64,000 nt of DNA. Origin: Perilla frutescens. Lineage: Eukaryota; Streptophyta; Magnoliopsida; Lamiales; Lamiaceae. The notes beneath the pieces are model-generated. The model saw only the letters and a list, made by a program, of their open reading frames with translations. It ran no database searches and was not told the DNA's origin. How positions within the stretch are numbered: the first letter of the stretch is position 1; each line of letters opens with the position of its first letter. This document shows positions 43,746-56,632 of this stretch, piece after piece. A program made the translations under genes and the position numbers. The DNA is taken from the NCBI GenBank assembly GCA_026008535.1, contig BRKX01000014.1, positions 21,040,694-21,104,693 of the forward strand. The letters are read 5' to 3'.

Positions 43746-45663
43746 AGACTTTCAGATGGTTTCTACTTCAGATGATGGTTCCAGTGGAATTGGGGATGCT
43801 GGATTTCATGTGTATCGCTGACGCTCTGGAGGAAATTAATGAGAAGAACGAGCTACAAGAGATTCTAGCTTGCATACACGATGTTCGTCGTTATTCTTGT
43901 ACTGCCCCTTTTTTGCTAGTCTCCCAATCTGAACCAGACAAAAAAAAAAAAAAAAAGGTATGTGTAGGCTGCAGCTTGTTAGCACGGTACAAACTGTGAT
44001 AAAATCATCTTGACATTCAATTCTCTCATCATTCCCTGATCTCACAACTCTGGAAGCAATCACAGTAAAGAGCAATTTGATAGTCCATTTCCTATCTCCT
44101 CAAGAATTCACAATATATAGTCTTTGTCCAATGTAAGAAGAAAATTAAATAATCAACAAACCAAAACAAAAATAAAAATAAAAAATTGATTATATTGCAT
44201 TCCTTGATCTATATTCTACGAATGCATAGAGAATATTGAAGAAGAAGAAGAAGAAGAAGAAGAAGAAGAAGAAGAAGAATAGTAGAATATGTTAGGGCAA
44301 TACACACATTTATACATCATTACTAGAAAGATTATTTTACATGAATGGATTATATATTTTGCTCCAGAACCCATTTTTTCTCTATCATTGACGCGAACAA
44401 TTGAGGTTGGACTTTGGAGAGGGATGCTCTGTGCAAGTAACACACAATCAATATGTTGAAGGAAATATGAACGTGAGAAGGATTTTATTTTCTTAAAATG
44501 TTGGGGAGAGCCTACATATTCCGTATTAAAAAAGGAAATTGTGAGATCACAATGTTCTATTGAAGACAAAAAAAAAATGGTTGGAGGTTATAAGGACAAA
44601 ATAGGATATTTGAAAATATTTGAATTTAAATTAATATTAGGAATTATAAAAAGTAAATGAGGATTGTGTTTAGAATTTCTCCAAAAAAAAAAAATGTTCC
44701 CGGCCCGGTGCCCACAATATAAGTGAGCATCATTAATCTTAGGAGTTGGCCCAAACTGAAAAGGAATTATGCCTTACATAAAATCAAAGAAATAATTAAT
44801 TAAAAGGAGTATGAAATTAGAGATATTGACTCAGCAGCATATTTTGGGAATTTCCAGCTGAATGATTTGATTTTATTATTATAATTTATTTGGCCTACAA
44901 TCACTAAATAACTACCGAACTCATTTGAATACTTCTGGCAGAAAGAATTTGAAGCTTTTAATAATGAATGCAGTGTGATTTAATTTGGACTGTGTTAGTT
45001 TCCACTATATATATCACAACGTGAGATGAATGTATGGAGGAATTTAAATCTTGTTCAATTTTCCTACCTAGCATTGAATGTGCATTCCTAAATTGAGGAG
45101 AATGTAATCAACGACAATAATGCGGGTGCTACTTAAATTTGATAGATAAATCGTAATGTGACCAAACTTTGGTGAGCGATAGAATCCATCCAACAGTTAT
45201 TGGCGGAATACCAAATAAACATAGGTATGAATACATCAGTAATCAAACTCTCATCTATCAGATCGTACTTCATATATCTCTATCCTAATATATAGTTAAA
45301 ATACTGGACTGTACTCATCAAGTATCACGTAAAAAAGATGTTAAACATAATAATTTGAGAGAAGAGATCCTCTAGTCTCAATTTTGTGTGCCAACATTAA
45401 AATTATATATTGTTAATAATGTTTTTTGTAAAAATAAAATTTATTATATTATAACTAATCATGATTAATATTTATTTATAAAAAATTATATACCTTAAGT
45501 TTGGAATAATCAATCCCAAAAATCAATTATATTAACTAAAAAATAAAAATTAAATATTAAAAAAATAATTATAAACCCTATTTGGGTGGAATAAACCCTA
45601 AATAAAATTATAAAATTATACTAAACCTAAAGAAATTAAAATTAAAGAAAAAAATGAAAGAAA
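43746..45663. other. 3' flank of the ASC-1-like gene and gene-free DNA
   Basis: The first few hundred bases are probably 3' UTR; a frame at 43742-43999 there overlaps the stop and has no recognisable domain. A GAA microsatellite lies at 44237-44279. The rest is AT-rich without ORFs or element ends. Confidence 0.55.
44237..44279. repeat. GAA microsatellite
   Basis: About 14 GAA units. The minus-strand frame reading through it gives poly-Ser and is not a gene. Confidence 0.9.
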
Positions 45664-46992
45664 TGTTGAGCACAATTACAGTGCTTCTGGAATACGTACA
45701 ATCTGAAGTACAAGAAACGAGAAGAAAAGAGTAGAAAACAATACAATAAATTGGATTGAACTAAGTTACACAAATTGGAATGCAGATTCTGACAAGCCAA
45801 GTTGAGGGAACCTCTCTCCACAAGACAAATACGCCACGGTTAGTGCTCACGGTTAGGCATGTTGTCTCTCAAAGATAAAACGGCTTCATCCTTCCGGTAG
45901 GAGCACCACAATTCCAGCAAGGCTCCGACGAACTAGGTAATGCCAGGACTGGGAGCAGAGACACGAATGAAATTTATGCAATGCCGGCAGTAGCACTGCA
46001 ATTCCGGCAAGGCTCCGACGAACTAGGTAATGTCAGGACTGAGAGCAGAGACACGAATGAAACTTATACAATGCAAAATGATGTGCAGAATGTAGCAACT
46101 TCAGCATGCTGGAATGTCATATTTATAGGCATCATTCCACTTAGGAGACAACTAGGGTTTGGGGCATTCAAACCAAGGTGGTGTAACATCCAAGGGTTAC
46201 AGCTTTGCCATCAATCCCCTTCAGGAGTTATAGCCTCCAGCTCCGGTAGATCCCGACAGGTATCCTGTGTCCCAATAGATTTCGACAGGTGTCCAGGGAC
46301 ACCTGCAGATCCTTGACTCCCTCAGGAGTTACATTTGGTTATACTCCAGCCCACTAACTCCACCAGCTCCAGGTGAGAGTTACACACTTCAAACCTCTTA
46401 ACTCCACCAGCTCCAGGTGGGAGTTACACAATTCAAAGCTGGATGTGAACCATCAAGCGCACCCGCAGACCGAGCGTCCGACCCGTCATTTCGTTGCCGA
46501 CCCGCTCCACATCCAGTCTCTTTTTAAACCGTAAAATCGTAACGGCTAGGCCTCGGAAGCCCACGTACTCCCAAAGTCCAATTGTCAAGATCCAAGTCCG
46601 AGGATGAGGACGAGGACGATACGAGCACTGGCACGGGTGGACGCGCGCATGTGGGCTCGTGGCCCACATCCTCGTACACTTTAGATATTACACTTAAGTG
46701 TTAATACACTTAAATACACTTCTTAACTAAGTTATGAAATCAATGTGGGATAATTAAATGTGCTTTAAGCACATTTTTCCACACACCATAAATGCCAATT
46801 GTGTGACCGATTTCAACCATTTATTTCTCACTCACTGAAAATCAGATTTGAGAAAATAAAAATATTACGATTATCTACTACAAATATAGAAAAATCGTAC
46901 GCTATTTAATTCCTCTAAAATTAAATAACCCGACCATCAAAAATCAGATAAAATGAGTCACGGCTCAATTTATTACATCTAATTTTCCAATA
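45664..46992 (-). repeat. 3' LTR of Copia 2
   Basis: It ends (minus strand) in GCTCAACA and begins near 46992 just after a purine tract TATGGGGGATT, the usual plant Copia arrangement. It contains tandem duplications: an 85-95 bp unit with GGCTCCGACGAACTAGGTAA at about 45924 and 46010, and a unit with AACTCCACCAGCTCCAGGTG at about 46358 and 46401. It is GC-richer than its surroundings. Confidence 0.7.
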
Positions 46993-47582
46993 ATCCCCCA
47001 TATGAGTGGAAATAGAGCATGCATGAAGGCAGACAAGAAACCAGTCCTCTAGAGACACATCTGCAACAGGATAGGTAACTTGTAACTTTGAACCTTCTAT
47101 CTTTCAACATTATCGGGTATACCGGCTGATTAGTGGACACGATGCCTTGAACTATTCATCCTTAGTGTATACCGAGACAATAGAATTGACACAGCAATGT
47201 CTCAAATATTATCTGTTCTCACATTTGTGTCCGTTTCGGGCCATGGACAACCTCTTTGAATTCATAAATATCTTTAGAAGAGGCCCACACTTCTCACTTA
47301 TATAGGTGATCTTCTTTTCCCGAGTATCTTGCCATACTCCACCTTACTTAGGCTTACGAATCATTAGAAATCTTAAGACTTAGCCTCACCACAGTGACAG
47401 GTACACACTTGGTTTGCTCACGAGGGAAAGATTAAGATATAATCTTCCAAGTGCTATCAACCGAATGTTTGTAGCTTAGTTTTCCCATTGAACCAAGTTC
47501 TTGGGATCTTCAGTCATCATGGTTGGGTTACCACTACAAGCATTCTCAGATTGTGAATTTTAAATTCATTACCTCTAGCAAT

Positions 47583-49710
47583 TTATTCATCTGATCTCGG
47601 TTTTAACCCTTTGGTTAGTGGATCCGTTAGATTATCTACTGACTTCACATAGTCAACTGAGACAACTCCACTTGAGATCATATATCTCACGGTATTATGT
47701 CTCCAACGTATGTGTTGAGATTTACCATTGTACATCGTGTTATGTGCCCTTCCAATAGCCACTTGGCTATCACAGTGAATCATCACTGATGACACTGGAT
47801 TTTTCCAGCATGGAATATCCTCTAGAAAGTTGCGAAGACATTCAGCTTCTTCACAAACTTTATCCAAAGCGATAAACTCAGATTCCATGGTAGATCATGC
47901 TATACAGGTCTGTTTCATGGATTTCGACGACAGTGCTCCATCACCGATAGTGAAAACAAATCCATTAGTCGAGAATGAGTCTTTTGTGTCTGATATCCAA
48001 TTCACATCATTGTACCCTTCAAGTACAGAAGAAAACCTTGTATAATGCAGCCTGAAGTTCAGAGTATACTTCAAGTATCTCAGAACTCATACTAGAGCTT
48101 TCCAATGCTCTTTGTTTGGATTGCTCATGTACCGACTCAACTTATTCACAAAACATGCAAGATCAGGTCAATTGCAGTTAGTGATGTACATCAAGATCCT
48201 GATGATCCTTGCATACTCTTCTTGAGCTACCGGTTTTCCCCGATTTTTACTCAAGTGCACATTGAGTTCCAACTTTAGTCTTAGCCGGCGAATTATCTAA
48301 GGCATTGAATTTCTTAAGCACTTTCTCAATATAATAAGATTGTGTTAAGACAATTCCATCACTTGTCCGAACTATCTTGATTCCGAGAATCACATCAGCT
48401 AAGCCCATATCTTTCATGTCGAAATTTCATTTCAACATTTATTTCATTTCAACGGTAACTTGGTGGCTACTGCTCATGAGTAACATGTCGTCTACATCAA
48501 GGCAGACTATGACATAGCCATTATAACTGATCTTTATGTACACACACTTATCACACTCATTGATTTTGAAACCATTTGATAACATCGTGTTATCAAACTT
48601 CAAGTGCCACCGAATTGGTGCTTGTTTAAGACCATACAATAACCTAACAAGTTTACACACATTTCATTCTTGCCCCGATGCAACAAACCCTTCAGATTGT
48701 TTCATATATATTTCATCTTCCAGCTCACCATTCAGAAATACGGTCTTTATATCTATTTGGTGAATTTCAAGATTGTGAAAGACAGCAATCGCTAAAAGCA
48801 CCCGAATAGATGTAATTCTTGTTACTGATGAGTAGGTATCGAAGAAATCATACCTCTCTTTTTGTCTAAAGCTTTTGGCAACCAAACGAGTTTTATACTT
48901 ATCAACAGCACCATCTGCCTTATACTTTCATTTTAGGATCTATTTTCATCCTAACGGCTTACACCCACTCAGGAGATCCGTCAACTCCCAAGTGTGATTT
49001 TGCATGATGGAATCAATTTCACTATTGATAGTCTCTTTCCAGAACGAAGCATCTGGACTAGATAGAGCTTTTTTCAAAGACTTTGGCTCATCATCTAGCA
49101 TATAGGTGATGAAATCCGGACCAAAAGTCTTTGTCGTCCTAGCTCACTTGCTACATCTCGGTTCTTCATCCTTAGGATTAGAACTAGTAGCAGCCTCAGA
49201 AGCTCATTTCTCCGAACTCCCTTCTATCACACCCTTGGTTCTAGAAAGATAGACATTCTCGAAGAATATAGCATTCCTCGATTTTATCATTGTTCCTTCA
49301 GTCATCTCGGGAATTTCTGATTTATGAATAAGAAAACGATATGCGCTATTGTTAAGTGCATACCTAACAAATATATAATCCACCATTTTAGGGCCAATCT
49401 TAACTTGTTTAGGAAGTGGCACTTCAACCTTAGCCAAACACCCCCACACTTTGAGGTATTTATAAGACGGTGTGCGTCCTTTCCACAACTTTTAAGGTGT
49501 TACATCTTTATTCTTAAGTGGAATCTTGTTCAGGATATAGTTGGCTGTCAACACAGCTTTTCTCTACAAGTTCTGTGGTAGTACCGAACTTATCAACAAA
49601 GCATTCGGTATTTGCGTTCAACAACACTACTAGACTGTGGTGAATATGGAGTCGTAGTTTAATGAATTATACACGCCTCTGCGCATAATTCTTCAAACAG
49701 AGCAATATAC
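47583..49710 (-). pseudogene. Copia 2 integrase C-terminal part, RT and RNase H pseudogene
   Basis: Reading leftward from 49700: an integrase tail (KNKDVTP, then LWKGRTPSYKYLKVWGCLAK), then RT at 48885-48439 with IHQIDIKTVFLNGELEDEIY, LLYGLKQAPIRWHLKFD, and DVDDMLLMSS keeping both polymerase Asp residues. RNase H lies at 47888-47583 (ESEFIALDKVCEEAECLRNF, IHCDSQVAIGRAHN, DNLTDPLTKGL). Stops and frameshifts separate the pieces. Confidence 0.8.
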
Positions 49711-49714
49711 TATC

Positions 49715-51138
49715 TGTTGGGGTTTTTTCGAATTAAACCACCGCAGGATCATTTGGTTATTCATTAATCTTTGTTCATGCAAATCATATTTTTATGTCAC
49801 ATGCATATTTATCACGTCATGCACAAAATCATGTAAAACGAATCTAATAAAGCGGAAGACATAGATCCGAATTACTTACAATTGTCAGACGGTCTGAGGA
49901 CAAGATTAAAGATCTAATCTTGCTGTTGAATGAACACAGGAACAGACGCCACCTACACCTCAAAATCGGCCACTGCACAATTCCACTTCAAGATCTTCTG
50001 TTGTATTCCCGGACTGTATCTAGATTCAGAGTGGGCTGAAATCTACTAGATAGGATTGTGAAATCTGTGGATAACTTTAAGAGACAAAGAGGGGCTGATT
50101 TCTTATGCTTAAAATTTCACCCTCCCTATTTATAGGGAGGTGGGCGAAATTTACTTCTCCAAACCCTACTGGGTTTGGGCCTCTATCTCAAGTTTAATAT
50201 CCAGTCCACTATCAGTCAATTGGGCTACAATAGGGATCTAGAAGAATATTAAATTGGCCCACTAATTTATTTAATATCCAATATCCAATAAACTTAGGAT
50301 ATAATTAAATAAATTAAGTTTTACTTGTATTCCACTAAAGAAGTAAAACTGACCTACCAATTTAATACATATTTACGAATATGCTTTCTCCTTTAGTCCA
50401 GCCATTCTCCGTGTTTAAGATATAATGTTCATTAATTAATTATGTCAGCCTCTGACAGCTATAATTAATTAACATCTAAAACCTTGAGTAGTACCACACA
50501 AGCTTTATCATGTAAGGAATAAATTCCACCTGTAGGGTTTCAACATGAACTTGTGTTTCCTCAAGAGAACATCATCAACCTGGCGCACCAGGACACGGTG
50601 CTCATGCATACTGCTCAAGACATCATGTATACATTGTTATTACCCAAGATATCGAATTCGATCTATAAAAAGATCTCACTCATTGATAAATCAAAGTAAT
50701 AAACAACGCACACATATGCTCACCAATATCACATGAGTTCAGAACCCGAAATTTGTGGATCTTTATTCTCTCAGTAACTGAGTCAGAGACAGAGAATAAT
50801 ATCCTATCGCGATCCTCCCCAATACACTAATGAGTATACTAGAATAATCAGTTATTCAAGATAAATTAACTTATCATATTATTCTACGGTGTACCGATGG
50901 TGTGTTCAGGACCATCTAAGCCGTGAGCTCTTCAATACATTACAAGGTTATAATGATATGATCTTACCGTGTGACTCCCCACACCATATCATCTACAATG
51001 TAAGTATATGGAACATTGCATAGAAAAATTATAGAACATAATCTAAATGCAAACAGTGACTGCAATAACTTTCATTTCATATCATCATATCATCAAAAAA
51101 GTATACAAAGACAAGTCTTTCAGTATACAAAACTAACA
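49715..51138. mobile_element. Solo LTR inserted in Copia 2
   Basis: A 1424-bp block starts TGTTGGGGTTTTTTCG and ends ACAAAACTAACA, with no coding sequence. It is flanked by 5-bp duplications CTATC (49710-49714, 51139-51143). Removing it rejoins the host integrase near its DRGGEY motif. TG..CA ends, the size and the duplication identify a solo LTR left by recombination of a full element. Confidence 0.88.
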
Positions 51139-51143
51139 CTATC

Positions 51144-52893
51144 CACCTCTATCACTTCAAATTATTTTAATTCAACCGCTTAGTTAATTTTCAGCTTCAT
51201 TTTTTAAGTTATTAAAAGCATCAATCGCCTCATCTTTACTTCTTAAAAGATAAAGATAACAGTACTTTATGCAATCGTCAATAAAAGTAATAAAATACTT
51301 TTTAACGCCTCTAATTTGCACAAACTTTAAGTTACACACGTCTGTGTGAATTAGGTCTAGAGGTTTAGTGCTCCATTCTACAGAATGAAATGGTAACTTA
51401 GCCAATTTCGCTTCAATACAAACTTCACATTTGTTTTGTGTATTAAATTGGTTTACTTTTAACAAATCTAAATTTATTAAATGTTTTATCGCATTTAGAT
51501 TAACATGTCCTAATCTACAATGCCCTAAATCTGAGCACTCAACAAGCAAGTAAGAAGAAAAATCAACTTTATTAGCACTTTTTTTACAACACGACGCATA
51601 GCCATTACATTCATTTTGAAAAGCCCATTAGCGAGATAGCCTCGACCAAGGAACCATTCGTACTTGTTTAAAATAAACTTTTCAGACTTAAATACTAGTC
51701 TAAAATCATGATTGACTAACAGTGAGCCCAAAACCAGATTTTTGTAGATGTTTGGAACATGCAACACATCCTTCAGAGTTAGCTCCTGGCTTGAAGTCAG
51801 CTTCAAGATCACGTTGCCCACACCAGTCATTTCAGATGAGGCTTGGTTACCCATGTGCAACTTTCTACCTCCAATAGCTTTGTAAGTAGCAAACGAGCCA
51901 TTGTCGGAGTAGACATGAGAAGTGGCCCCAGTGTCGACGAACCACTCCCTCGGGTTGTCTACATGGTTGGCTTCAAACACAACCACAGTCAAACCGTCAT
52001 CATCTCAATTGTCTTGACGGGCTTTGCCTTTGTTGTTGTGTTCAGCCATGTGCGCACCATAATTGGTATGCTTCTTCTCTGGAGCCGTGCAATGTTTGGA
52101 CATGTGCATCGGCTTGTCACAATTGAAGCAATTGTCGTTAAACTTCATCATTAGCTTCTTTCCTTTGTCGACTTAACCCAGACGCTTCCTCCTATTGCTA
52201 TTGATGGTCCACCACGTTCCACCAAGTTAGCCTTAGCCTCGATCGGGACTCGTGGTCTCAGATCCACCTTTCGGTTATCAGCTTCAATTTAAAGCTTAAC
52301 CATAAGGTCTTCAAGAGTCATCTCCTTTCATTTGTGCTTGAGATAACTCTTGAAGTCCTTTCAACATAGTGGTAACTTCTCAATCACTACAGCGATAGTG
52401 AAAGCATCGGGAAGAACCATTTCTTCAGCATGAACGTCGTGCACAATGAGCTGAAGCTCTTGCTCTTGATCCATCTCTGACCGGGTGTCCACCATTTTAT
52501 AGTTAAGGAACTTTGTCACCATGAACTTTTTAGCTCCGGCATCCTCCGTTTTGTACTTCTTTTCTAAATCTTCTCATAGTTCTTTTGCACTAGTTACATT
52601 TGCATATACAGAATATAAGCTATCAACTAGGTCATTCAGGATGTAATTTTTACAAAGAAAATCTTTGTTGATCCATTGATCATACACCGTTCATTTGTTG
52701 ACGTTCGACTTTTTTTCAGCAATCACTGGAGTGTCTTTTTTTACATGGATTGCAACTCCCAAGGTGGTCAGTAAAAAAGCATCTTCTGCTGTCACCACTT
52801 GAAATGCAGATCGAAAAACTTCTCCGACTTCTCAGCTTGGCCATGGGGAATGGTCCTCATGGGTGCAACGGTAGTTGATGATGCAGACGCCAT
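51144..52893 (-). pseudogene. Copia 2 gag, protease and integrase N-terminal part, pseudogene
   Basis: The frame starts at 52893 (MASASSTTVAPMRTIPHG) and soon meets several stops through gag. A zinc knuckle CFNCDKPMHMSKHC (CX2CX4HX4C) lies near 52110-52140. The protease ORF (51992-51525) carries FVDTGATSHVYSDN with an intact D-T-G-A core. The GAG pre-integrase domain (CSDLGHCRLGHVNLNAIKHL) and the first integrase Asp (LDLIHTDVC) lie at 51549-51184. The reading then runs into the solo LTR. Confidence 0.8.
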
Positions 52894-52938
52894 TCTAAGC
52901 AAAGGTAAATGTTGATTTTTAGTTATTTGTCTTGGGAT

Positions 52939-53076
52939 TGTTGAGCACAATTACAGTTCTTCTGAAATACGTATAATCTGAAGTACAAGAAATGAGAAGA
53001 AGAGAGTAGAAAATAATACAATAAACTAGATTGAACTAAGTTACACAAACTAGAATGCAGATTCCGGCAAGCCGAG
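52939..53076 (-). repeat. 5' LTR remnant of Copia 2
   Basis: About 138 bp match the left LTR from its TGTTGAGCACAATTACAG end to AAGCCGAGT, where similarity stops. The remaining roughly 1.2 kb of this LTR is missing, so the element was truncated by a deletion or by recombination with the neighbouring Copia 3. Confidence 0.75.
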
Positions 53077-53094
53077 TCAACACAACAATCCTAC

Positions 53095-53888
53095 ATGACA
53101 CACTATGTTTTTGGAATCATGGATAATATACACAAAAGTGAATGGATTATCGATTTTGGAGCCATCATACACATGTGCTACAATATTAAATTGATACACA
53201 CTCTCAGAAACTTAGATGAGGCACAAAGAATATACCTACCGGATGGTTCAAGTGTTATTGCAAATTATGCAGGAGAGGTGAAACTCACAGACACTTAGTT
53301 CTGAGGAATGTCATTTTTGCTCCTACTTTTACCATAACTTTATATATGTTGGAGAGTTGACCAAAGATATTGATGGCAAAGTACTCTTTTTGCCTTCTCA
53401 TTGTCTCATCCAAAGCCACCACAAAGATCAATTTCTTGGTATAGGTAAAATGAAAGGGAAACTATATGTGGTACAACATATACCTGCAGAGATAGTTTGC
53501 TCTAGTAGTACTTCTCCTACCATGACTCTAAGGCATGGGTATAACATCTTGGGACATCCTTCCACCAGCACAATGAGGCATCTTTTACACCTGAAGAGAA
53601 TATGTCCCGATACAGATTTTGATGAACTAAGAGATTGTGAGATCTGCTTCAAGTCTAAGCAACAATGGTTACCATTTCCAGCATCACACAAAAGAAGTCA
53701 GAAACCATTTGAACTCATATTTGCCGATCTTTGGGGACCCTATCATGAGCCTAATGTTGCTAATGCTTCTTATTTTTTAACTATAGTGGAGGATCACAAT
53801 CGTTCTACCTGGACTTACTTGTTACACGACAAAGGACAGATATACAGGATCTTATTTAGCTTCTTCCTCATGGTACAAACCCAATTTA
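53095..53888 (+). pseudogene. Copia 3 protease and integrase N-terminal part
   Basis: The protease-like start reads WIIDFGAIIHMCYN, with Phe where the D-S/T-G-A motif has Ser or Thr, so it is probably dead. A stop at 53296 and a frame change precede the GAG pre-integrase region, which has YNILGHPSTSTMRHLLHLKR and CEICFKSKQ. The integrase core begins at LIFADLWGPYHEPN with the first Asp. The coding sequence is cut at 53888 by the CACTA element. Confidence 0.8.
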
Positions 53889-53904
53889 CACTACAAAAAA
53901 AAAA

Positions 53905-54700
53905 CAGCTTCTTGTGACGACAATGCTAGTGACAAATGTAATTTTGTCACTAAAAATGCCTCTACAGTGACAACAATTATTCTCGTCATAAAATAAATAT
54001 TAGTGATGACTTTGTTAGTGACAATCGTGATTTTGTCACTAAAAATGTCTCTACAGTGATAATATTTATTCTCGTCACAAAATAAGTCATTTGTGATGAC
54101 TATATCAGTGACAATCGTGATTTTGTCACTAAAAATACTTCTATAGTGACAATAATTACTCTCGTCGCAAAAAAAATAAATAAGTGATCAATAGTGTCAA
54201 TTTAATAAGTTGTAGTATTTGTTGTCACTATATAGTTGGCGGGAAGCTAGTGACGATTAAATTTTGAGACTGAAAAGTACTATGTAGTGACAATAATTCT
54301 TTCCGTCACAAAAAATAGAATTTATGACAAATTTATTTGTTGTCAATATATATTGTCACTATATATTTTGCACCAATTTATTATGTTAGTGGGGGAGTGA
54401 GTGACAATTTTATTTTTGTCACTGAAAACACCTCTACATTAATGATAATTATGTTTTTTCACAAAATAAAATGTAGTTTATGTGTCATTTATCGCCACTA
54501 AGTTTTTTATATTTTTTTAATGAGAGACGAAAATAATCATTGTCACTAATGTAATGCAAAATACTGATGACAAATTGTATCATCACTATTATGTAATACT
54601 TTATTTTAAATGTCAACATAACATTGTCACTAAATGATTAAATGTTTTTACGGATGAGATAATTTTGTTACAAAATAAATAAAAATATGATCTTAAAAAT
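53905..54700. repeat. Left subterminal repeat array of the CACTA element
   Basis: Repeated TAGTGACAA, TTTTGTCACTAAAAA and TGTAGTGACAATAATT motifs occur in both orientations; such arrays bind TnpA in En/Spm. The corresponding right array is 59640-60290. Confidence 0.8.
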
Positions 54701-54879
54701 CCTTATCATAAAATTAATATAAGAAATTGATGTAGCAAACATAAAACTATAGATCCATTAATAAAAATAAAAATCATCTTCACTTTCATTTAGATTATCT
54801 TCTTCCTTGTCATCATCGTCGTCATCATCATCATCATATGGCATGTTAACATTTACTTTGGGCAGGGTTTGAATCATGT

Positions 54880-55690
54880 CAACTGCTTTTTCTCTTAAAT
54901 TCCTTTTCCTTTAGATTTTTTTTATTTATTTATTTCGTTCTTTTAAAAAAAAATTCTTTTTTCAATCTATCCCTTTTTGTTTTTTTTTTCTATTTTTTTC
55001 TTTTGAATCTATTCTTTTATTTCTATCATTTTTCATTTTTTTTCTTGATGAACCCACATTTTTCTAATAATTAACATTGATTCTTTTTCTTTTTCATTCT
55101 TTTTCATTTTTATTTTTCTTTATGTTCCTTTCCCGTATTTTCTTTTACTTTTACACTTTCCAATTTTATTATTAATATTTATTAGGTACGTGATCAATAT
55201 TTATTTAGATAATTAACATGAATTTCCTTTTCTTTTTCATTTTTTCCTTTGGATTTTTCTCTTTTTTCTCCTTTTCATTTTTTTTTTGTTTTCAATTTTT
55301 CTTTTATATCTACACATTTTCATTTTTTTTTCTTTTAGTAATTAATATTTTCTATGTACATAATCAAGGACACCATATATTTTGATAATTAACATTAATT
55401 GTTTTTCTTCTTCTTCTCTTTCTTTTTCTTTTTCAATTCCCTTTCCATTCTTTTCTTTTATTTATACCATTTCTAATTTTTATATTTTAGTACATAATAT
55501 TTTTTAGGTACATATCAAGTCCGCCATATATTTTGATAATTAGCATTAGTTCTATTAATTTAATATTGTAACTTTCTTATTTCTTTCTTTTATTTCTTTT
55601 TAACATTTAGCTATAGTCAAGTCCACTATTTATTTTATTAATTTTAACACTATTTCTACTTATATAATATTGTAAGTGTAGGTTATTTAA
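54880..55690. repeat. Degenerate pyrimidine-rich tandem repeat in the CACTA element
   Basis: C/T-rich tracts (TTTCTTTTTCATTTTT-like) alternate with ATTAATATTTWTTAGGTAC and GATAATTAACATTAATT segments. The latter recur near 55065, 55208, 55386 and 55536, a spacing of about 145-180 bp. There is no coding capacity. Confidence 0.6.
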
Positions 55691-56601
55691 TATTGTAATT
55701 GATAGCATCCTTATGTATTCTGAACTTATTTATATGCTTTTGAATTTTGTCACTTATTCACTTCCATATTATAATATTAAAAGAATTATTCACTCCCAAT
55801 GACTATATTTCCTCATGAAAATTATGATCCTTCAAATCATAGTTGTTTTGCATTTATAAATAAAGTTTTCCTCAAAACACTTCAAATTAATTACTTTATA
55901 TAATATTTTTCTAATTAAACATTTATTATGGTTCACAATTATCTTTAGTGTTTTAAAGCTTTCTATCTCGGTGTGCATTTGTGTAAGAGGTGGAGATAAA
56001 TGGATTGGTGATTTACATCAACCATAGTATATTTATTTATGTACTTTGAAAAATTAATAAACTATATTGATAATCATGGTTACTAATTTTTAATTTTTTA
56101 TTTAACTAATGTTGTGATATTTGGTAAAATTATGTATATAATTATATGTTTTCAAATGTTAAATGTAATTATTAATATATATATGGAGGTCTCTAACCAA
56201 CCATGTAATATTTGTATAATCACATAAAATTATTTTGAGTATAATTAAGATCCACAATATTTTCCGAGTCATTTACATTTTGGCCACATTCAAAGTTAAA
56301 ATATTAATTTATAAATATTTAAATCCGTGTAACGTACGGGAGAAATACTGATTAAACTAAATTTTAAAACAAAATATGAAAAAAAATTATAATTTAAAAG
56401 TGCAACATGTACATATAGTACCAAAATTTCATATGGGTTGGATATTCTATTTGTAAACATTAATTATTTATTGGATGCACCATTATTATGATTAATTCAA
56501 TTCCTCGATTAACATGCAATCATTAGAAAAATCTATGAATTGAATGATCTAGAGATGCATCCTATAATCTATCAATAAAAGTTTCAAATAGTCATTTATA
56601 C

Positions 56602-56632
<31 letters not shown>

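Larger units (their letters stand above)
45664..53076 (-). mobile_element. Copia LTR retrotransposon 2, minus strand, truncated and interrupted
   Basis: The left LTR (45664-46992) begins on the plus strand TGTTGAGCACAATTACAG. The same start recurs at 52939, but only about 138 bp of the right LTR remains before sequence similarity stops near 53076. The coding region on the minus strand runs from gag (52893) through protease, integrase, RT and RNase H (to 47586), with many stops. A solo LTR (49715-51138) is inserted in the integrase. No usual initiator-Met primer site follows the right LTR remnant; the bases there read ATCCCAAGAC on the minus strand. Confidence 0.85.

Noticed and set aside
43742..43999. 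85-codon frame just after the ASC-1-like stop
   Set aside because: It overlaps the stop codon, contains a poly-Lys run from a homopolymer and most likely lies in the 3' UTR.
44216..44569. 117-codon minus-strand frame ending in poly-Ser
   Set aside because: The poly-Ser comes from the GAA microsatellite and no domain is recognisable upstream of it.
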